Shown piece by piece: positions 6,534-9,469 of a stretch of DNA of 9,469 nucleotides. The notes under the pieces were generated by a model, which was given only the letters and a program-made list of their open reading frames with translations, had not been told where the DNA came from and did no database searches. The stretch's first letter is position 1, and each line of letters starts with the position of its first letter. The position numbers were made by a program, and so were the translations under genes. The stretch comes from Chromatiales bacterium (lineage in GTDB: Bacteria > Pseudomonadota > Gammaproteobacteria > Chromatiales > Chromatiaceae), in NCBI GenBank assembly GCA_024762485.1, contig JANTHH010000108.1, positions 1 to 9,469 on the forward strand. The letters run 5' to 3'.

Positions 6534-7592
6534 TCACGGCCGGTTGTCGGCGTGAACCGCTTTCACCGGCTTGCCGTCCTTCAGGCCGATGAAGCCGCGG
6601 TAGATGACCCGCTGGCCGGGTGTCAGACCATCACTGATCTCGATGCGGTCGGCAAAGCGCTGGCCGCTGCGCACCGCCACCCGCACCGCCTTGCCATCCT
6701 GCGCGACGAAGACGAACTCGCCTTCCCGGTCGCGTCGCAGTGCGTTGAAGGGGATCAGCAGGCGTGACACCGGCCTCCCCTCCAGGTGCAGGCGGGCGAA
6801 TTGGCCGGCCCGGGCGCCGTCGGGCAGTGGTTCCAGTGTCACCTCGACGATGCCGCGGCGGGTGGCCGGATCGATCTCGGGGTGGATGCGCAGGATGCGA
6901 CCGGGGTGCGGCTTGGTACCCAGCGCATCGATACGTACCGCCACCGGGTCGCCGACACGCAGCTGGGGCAGAAGCAGCTCGGAGACCCGCGCCTCGGTCA
7001 TCAGCGAGCCGGGGTCCGCCAGGGTCAGCAGATGGGCGTAACGGGCCACCACGTCACCGGGCTCGGCGAGGCGTTCGGTGACGATGGCCTCGAAGGGGGC
7101 GCTGATGGTGGTGCGCCTGAGGCGGGTGGCGAGCAGTTGCTCTTCAGCCTCTGCCACCTCGAGTGCGGTACGGCTGCGTGCGAGTTCGACCTCGGAGATG
7201 GCGTGGGTGTCCACCAGTTCCCGATTGCGTTGCAGATCGAGCCGGGCCTGGCGGGTGGTGGCGCGGGCCTTGTCCAGTTCGGCCTGGATCAGGTCGCTGG
7301 CCAGGCGTACCAGAAGATCACCTTTTTCAACCCGGTCGCCCTCGTACCAGGGCAGCTGCTCGATGCGGCCCTCTTCCTGGGTGTGGATGCGCACCTGGCG
7401 GCGATAGCGCAGATCGCCGGTGCTTTCGTGCTGGCCACGTATCGGCTCAAGGGTGACAGTGAAAAGTTCGACCAGGTGATCGGGGCTGTGGCGTCTGGCC
7501 TTGCTGCCATCGGCTGATGGCTCCCCGCCGTTGCATCCGCCCAGTGCTGCGAACAGCAGCACCAGGATCAACAGGGGGGGTGATGATTGCAT
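6534..7592 (-). CDS. RND efflux periplasmic adaptor lipoprotein (HlyD/MFP family)
   Basis: A 352-residue membrane fusion protein that bridges an inner-membrane RND permease and an outer-membrane channel. The N-terminus is a lipoprotein signal, with lipobox LGGC (17-20) making Cys20 the lipid-modified residue. The first half of the biotinyl-lipoyl-like domain is about 66-98 (EEGRIEQL, YEGDRVEKGDLLVRL). A coiled-coil hairpin follows (about 100-160, rich in Ala, Glu and Arg). The second lipoyl half is TISAPFEAIVTERLAEPGDVV (162-182). A beta-barrel domain covers about 196-272 and a membrane-proximal C-terminal domain about 275-345 (ISDGLTPGQRVIYRG). The start at 7592 is 15 nt after the S24 gene stop, so both are probably co-transcribed; no good ribosome binding site is seen. 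The next gene downstream is not a permease but the PhoX-like gene. The RND permease at 1-602 is the only visible candidate partner. Substrate unknown. Confidence 0.93.
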   Translation of the reverse strand: MQSSPPLLILVLLFAALGGCNGGEPSADGSKARRHSPDHLVELFTVTLEPIRGQHESTGDLRYRRQVRIHTQEEGRIEQLPWYEGDRVEKGDLLVRLASDLIQAELDKARATTRQARLDLQRNRELVDTHAISEVELARSRTALEVAEAEEQLLATRLRRTTISAPFEAIVTERLAEPGDVVARYAHLLTLADPGSLMTEARVSELLLPQLRVGDPVAVRIDALGTKPHPGRILRIHPEIDPATRRGIVEVTLEPLPDGARAGQFARLHLEGRPVSRLLIPFNALRRDREGEFVFVAQDGKAVRVAVRSGQRFADRIEISDGLTPGQRVIYRGFIGLKDGKPVKAVHADNRP

Positions 7593-7607
7593 GCGCTTGA
7601 TGGGGGG

Positions 7608-7964
7608 TCAGGTGTATTTGAATTTCTTCACGTCGCGCCGCTTGCCATCGTGCCTGTCGGGGTCGAGCTTGATGGTGCGCTGCACGATCAGGCCCTCCAT
7701 TTTCCAATCCAGGCCCTTGAGCGGGATGTCTGGGTAGATGTTGTTCAGTGCCACCAGCCGCTCGCCGTGCTCGTCGTTGAGGTACTGGCGGAACCAGCGG
7801 GTGTCCTCCACCAGCGCCATGATGTACATGCCGTGCTCGGCGGGGTGGTCCCAGGGCTCGATGATGACGATGCACTGGTCGGGGAACAGCGGCTCCATGC
7901 TGTCGCCCAGAACCTGCAGTGCAAAGGGCTCGGAATTACTGCAACTACTCAATGGGTCTGACAT
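7608..7964 (-). CDS. Stand-alone S24 (LexA/signal-peptidase-like) domain protein
   Basis: A 118-residue protein made almost only of a peptidase S24/S26-like domain. The nucleophile motif is LGDSMEPLFPDQCIVIIEP (19-37), with Ser22 as the presumed nucleophile. In LexA the catalytic Lys lies 37 residues after the Ser (S119/K156 in E. coli). Here the residue at that spacing is Arg59, in WFRQYL. A beta-rich tail follows: LVALNNIYPDIPL (69-81) and GLIVQRTI (91-98). There is no DNA-binding helix-turn-helix, unlike LexA or CI repressors, and no transmembrane helix, unlike leader peptidase. FRQ at the Lys position recurs, as I recall, in short S24-like proteins of proteobacteria. It may be a regulatory or ligand-sensing protein with weak or no peptidase activity. 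The ATG at 7964 has a weak AGG about 9 nt upstream. It is divergent from the Atm1-like gene and 15 nt upstream of the adaptor gene. Confidence 0.82.
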   Translation of the reverse strand: MSDPLSSCSNSEPFALQVLGDSMEPLFPDQCIVIIEPWDHPAEHGMYIMALVEDTRWFRQYLNDEHGERLVALNNIYPDIPLKGLDWKMEGLIVQRTIKLDPDRHDGKRRDVKKFKYT

Positions 7965-7984
7965 GTTCGCTGGCCTGCTAGAAT
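7958..7984 (+). promoter_or_regulatory. Possible sigma-70 promoter for the Atm1-like gene
   Basis: CTGACA (7958-7963) and TAGAAT (7979-7984) each match the -35 and -10 consensus at five of six bases. The 15-nt spacer is short. Transcription would start near 7991, giving a leader of about 60 nt. The -35 box overlaps the divergent S24 start codon (7962-7964). Confidence 0.35.
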
Positions 7985-7997
7985 GGGGCGTCTGATG

Positions 7998-8020
7998 GTT
8001 CCGCCATGGTTGGCCGGAAC
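7998..8020. promoter_or_regulatory. Imperfect palindrome between S24 and Atm1-like genes
   Basis: gttccgcc (7998-8005) pairs with ggccggaac (8012-8020) with one bulged base, around a 6-nt loop. It lies just after the presumed start point of the plus-strand transcript. It could be an operator or a leader hairpin; nothing here decides between them. Confidence 0.3.
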
Positions 8021-8049
8021 AGCCTGATTTTCAAGCCGAAAATTCTACC

Positions 8050-9469
8050 ATGATGCATATGCAGGGCGATTCGCCCCAAGTCCACAAGAATCGCAGGGAT
8101 TGGCATAACCTGCGCAGCATGCTGCCTTTCCTGTGGGAGTTCCGCGGCCGCGCGCTGTTCGCGCTGGCCTGCCTGGTGCTGTCCAAGTCGGCCAATGTCG
8201 GCGTGCCGGTGGTGCTGAAGGAGATCATCGACTATTTCGAGAAGGCCGATCCGGCCATGCAGGCGGTCGCACTGCCGGTCAGCCTGCTGCTGGCCTACGG
8301 TGCCTTCAAGCTCGGCGCCAGCCTGTTCAACGAACTGCGCGACGTGGTGTTCGCCAAGGTGCGCTATCGCGCCATGCGGCGGCTGTCGACCCGCGTGCTG
8401 AACCACCTGCACGAGCTGTCGCTGCGTTTCCATCTCGAGCGCCAGACCGGGGCCATCAGCCGTGACCTGGAGCGCGGCACCCGTTCGGTCAGCACCATCC
8501 TCAACTACATGGCCTTCTCGATCCTGCCGGTGATCGTCGAATTCTCGCTGGTGGCCGGTGTGCTGCTGACCCAGTACGACCCGGTTTTCACTGTCGCCAC
8601 TTTTGGCACGGTGCTGGTCTACATGGGATTCACCTTCGCCATCACCGAGTGGCGCATGGACTTCCGTCACCACATGAACCAGCTGGATTCCAAGGCCAAC
8701 AACCAGGCCTTCGACAGCCTGATCAACTACGAGACGGTGAAATATTTCGGCAACGAGCAACTGGAGCTGCAACGCTTCGACAACACCCTGGCGGAGTGGG
8801 AGGAATGGGCGGTGAAGAGCCAGACCTCCATGTCCATGCTCAATTTCGGTCAGGGGGCGATCATCGCGCTGGGCGTCACCCTGGTGATGTTTCTCGCCGC
8901 CAATGGCGTGGCCCAGGGCAGCATGAGCATGGGCGACATGGTGCTGGTCAACGCCTTCATGCTGCAGCTGTTCATCCCGCTGGGCTTTCTCGGCATCGTC
9001 TACCGCCAGATCAAGTATTCGCTGGCGGACATGGACCTGATCTTCAAGCTGCTGGAGCGCCAGCCCGAGGTCACCGATGCGCCGGACGCCCATGATCTGC
9101 GGCCCGGTCCCGGCGCCATTCGCTTCGATCATGTGGACTTCGCCTATCAACCCGAACGGCAGATCCTGTTCGATGTCGACTTCGCGGTGCCGGCGGGGCA
9201 CACGGTGGCGGTGGTGGGCCACAGCGGGGCCGGCAAGTCGACCCTGTCGCGGCTGCTCTACCGTTTCTACGATGTCACCGGCGGGCGCATCCTCATCGAC
9301 GATCAGGATGTCCGCGAGGTCACCCAGCACAGCCTGCGTCGGGCCATCGGCATCGTCCCCCAGGACACGGTGCTGTTCAACGACACCATCTACTACAACA
9401 TCGCCTACGGCCGCCCGGACGCCAGCCGCGAGGAGATCGAGCAGGTCGCCGAGCTGGCGCATATCCGCA
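8050..9469 (+). CDS. Atm1-family ABC exporter (cut by window edge)
   Basis: The first 473 residues of an inner-membrane ABC half-transporter of the Atm1/HMT1 type. Relatives export glutathione-linked sulfur or metal species and help with iron-sulfur cluster supply or heavy-metal tolerance. The transmembrane domain (about 25-335) carries the Atm1 hallmarks RQTGAISRDLERGTRSV (131-147) and NYETVKYFGNE (226-236). The nucleotide-binding domain begins near 355 (IRFDHVDFAY), with the A-loop Tyr366, Walker A GHSGAGKST (390-398), and Q-loop Gln438 in GIVPQDTVLFNDTIYYNIAYGRP. The LSGGQ signature, Walker B and switch His lie past the window. I chose the first ATG (8050); in-frame ATGs at 8053 and 8059 are alternatives, and no clear ribosome binding site separates them. 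The gene is divergent from the S24 gene, with 85 nt between start codons. Confidence 0.95.
   Translation, partial: MMHMQGDSPQVHKNRRDWHNLRSMLPFLWEFRGRALFALACLVLSKSANVGVPVVLKEIIDYFEKADPAMQAVALPVSLLLAYGAFKLGASLFNELRDVVFAKVRYRAMRRLSTRVLNHLHELSLRFHLERQTGAISRDLERGTRSVSTILNYMAFSILPVIVEFSLVAGVLLTQYDPVFTVATFGTVLVYMGFTFAITEWRMDFRHHMNQLDSKANNQAFDSLINYETVKYFGNEQLELQRFDNTLAEWEEWAVKSQTSMSMLNFGQGAIIALGVTLVMFLAANGVAQGSMSMGDMVLVNAFMLQLFIPLGFLGIVYRQIKYSLADMDLIFKLLERQPEVTDAPDAHDLRPGPGAIRFDHVDFAYQPERQILFDVDFAVPAGHTVAVVGHSGAGKSTLSRLLYRFYDVTGGRILIDDQDVREVTQHSLRRAIGIVPQDTVLFNDTIYYNIAYGRPDASREEIEQVAELAHIR

Overview
The window looks like GC-rich gammaproteobacterial chromosome, probably from a Chromatiales-like or similar lineage. 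This is judged from gene families and the type of intergenic repeats, not from a marker gene. It contains no rRNA, tRNA or CRISPR array. Eight protein genes can be supported. Two are cut by the window edges: an RND efflux permease on the left and an Atm1-type ABC exporter on the right.

Layout, left to right. (1) 1-602, minus: the N-terminal 200 residues of an RND (AcrB/CzcA-like) permease. (2) 762-1094, plus: ynfA, a four-helix inner-membrane protein of the UPF0060 family, divergent from the permease. (3) 1095-2076: nearly 1 kb without a credible gene, lying between the converging 3' ends of ynfA and modC. It is packed with repeats: a hairpin just after ynfA, a roughly 0.5-kb element with imperfect terminal inverted repeats and internal hairpins, and then a cluster of short dispersed-type repeats including a perfect 28-bp inverted repeat. 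(4) 2077-4594, minus: modABC, a complete molybdate ABC importer whose three genes overlap by 4 nt each. (5) 4702-4723: a rho-independent terminator for the next gene. (6) 4746-6386, minus: a secreted PhoX/DUF839-family protein with calcium-loop-like Asp/Asn motifs. (7) 6534-7592, minus: an RND-type periplasmic adaptor lipoprotein. (8) 7608-7964, minus: a small stand-alone S24 (LexA/signal-peptidase-like) domain protein. (9) 8050-9469, plus: an Atm1-family ABC exporter, divergent from the S24 gene.

How the genes fit together. modA, modB and modC form one translationally coupled import unit for molybdate. The adaptor (7) and the RND permease (1) point the same way and are of types that normally work together. 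Here they are separated by about 5.9 kb holding phoX-like, modABC, ynfA and the repeat block, so they may be parts of one pump locus split by insertion or rearrangement. That is an inference. The S24 protein and the adaptor are only 15 nt apart and probably share a transcript.

I see no clear new multi-gene system. The items most worth a second look are the S24 domain with Arg in the catalytic Lys position, the repeat element with inverted ends, the Sec-exported PhoX-like protein with EF-hand-like loops, and the separated RND pump parts.
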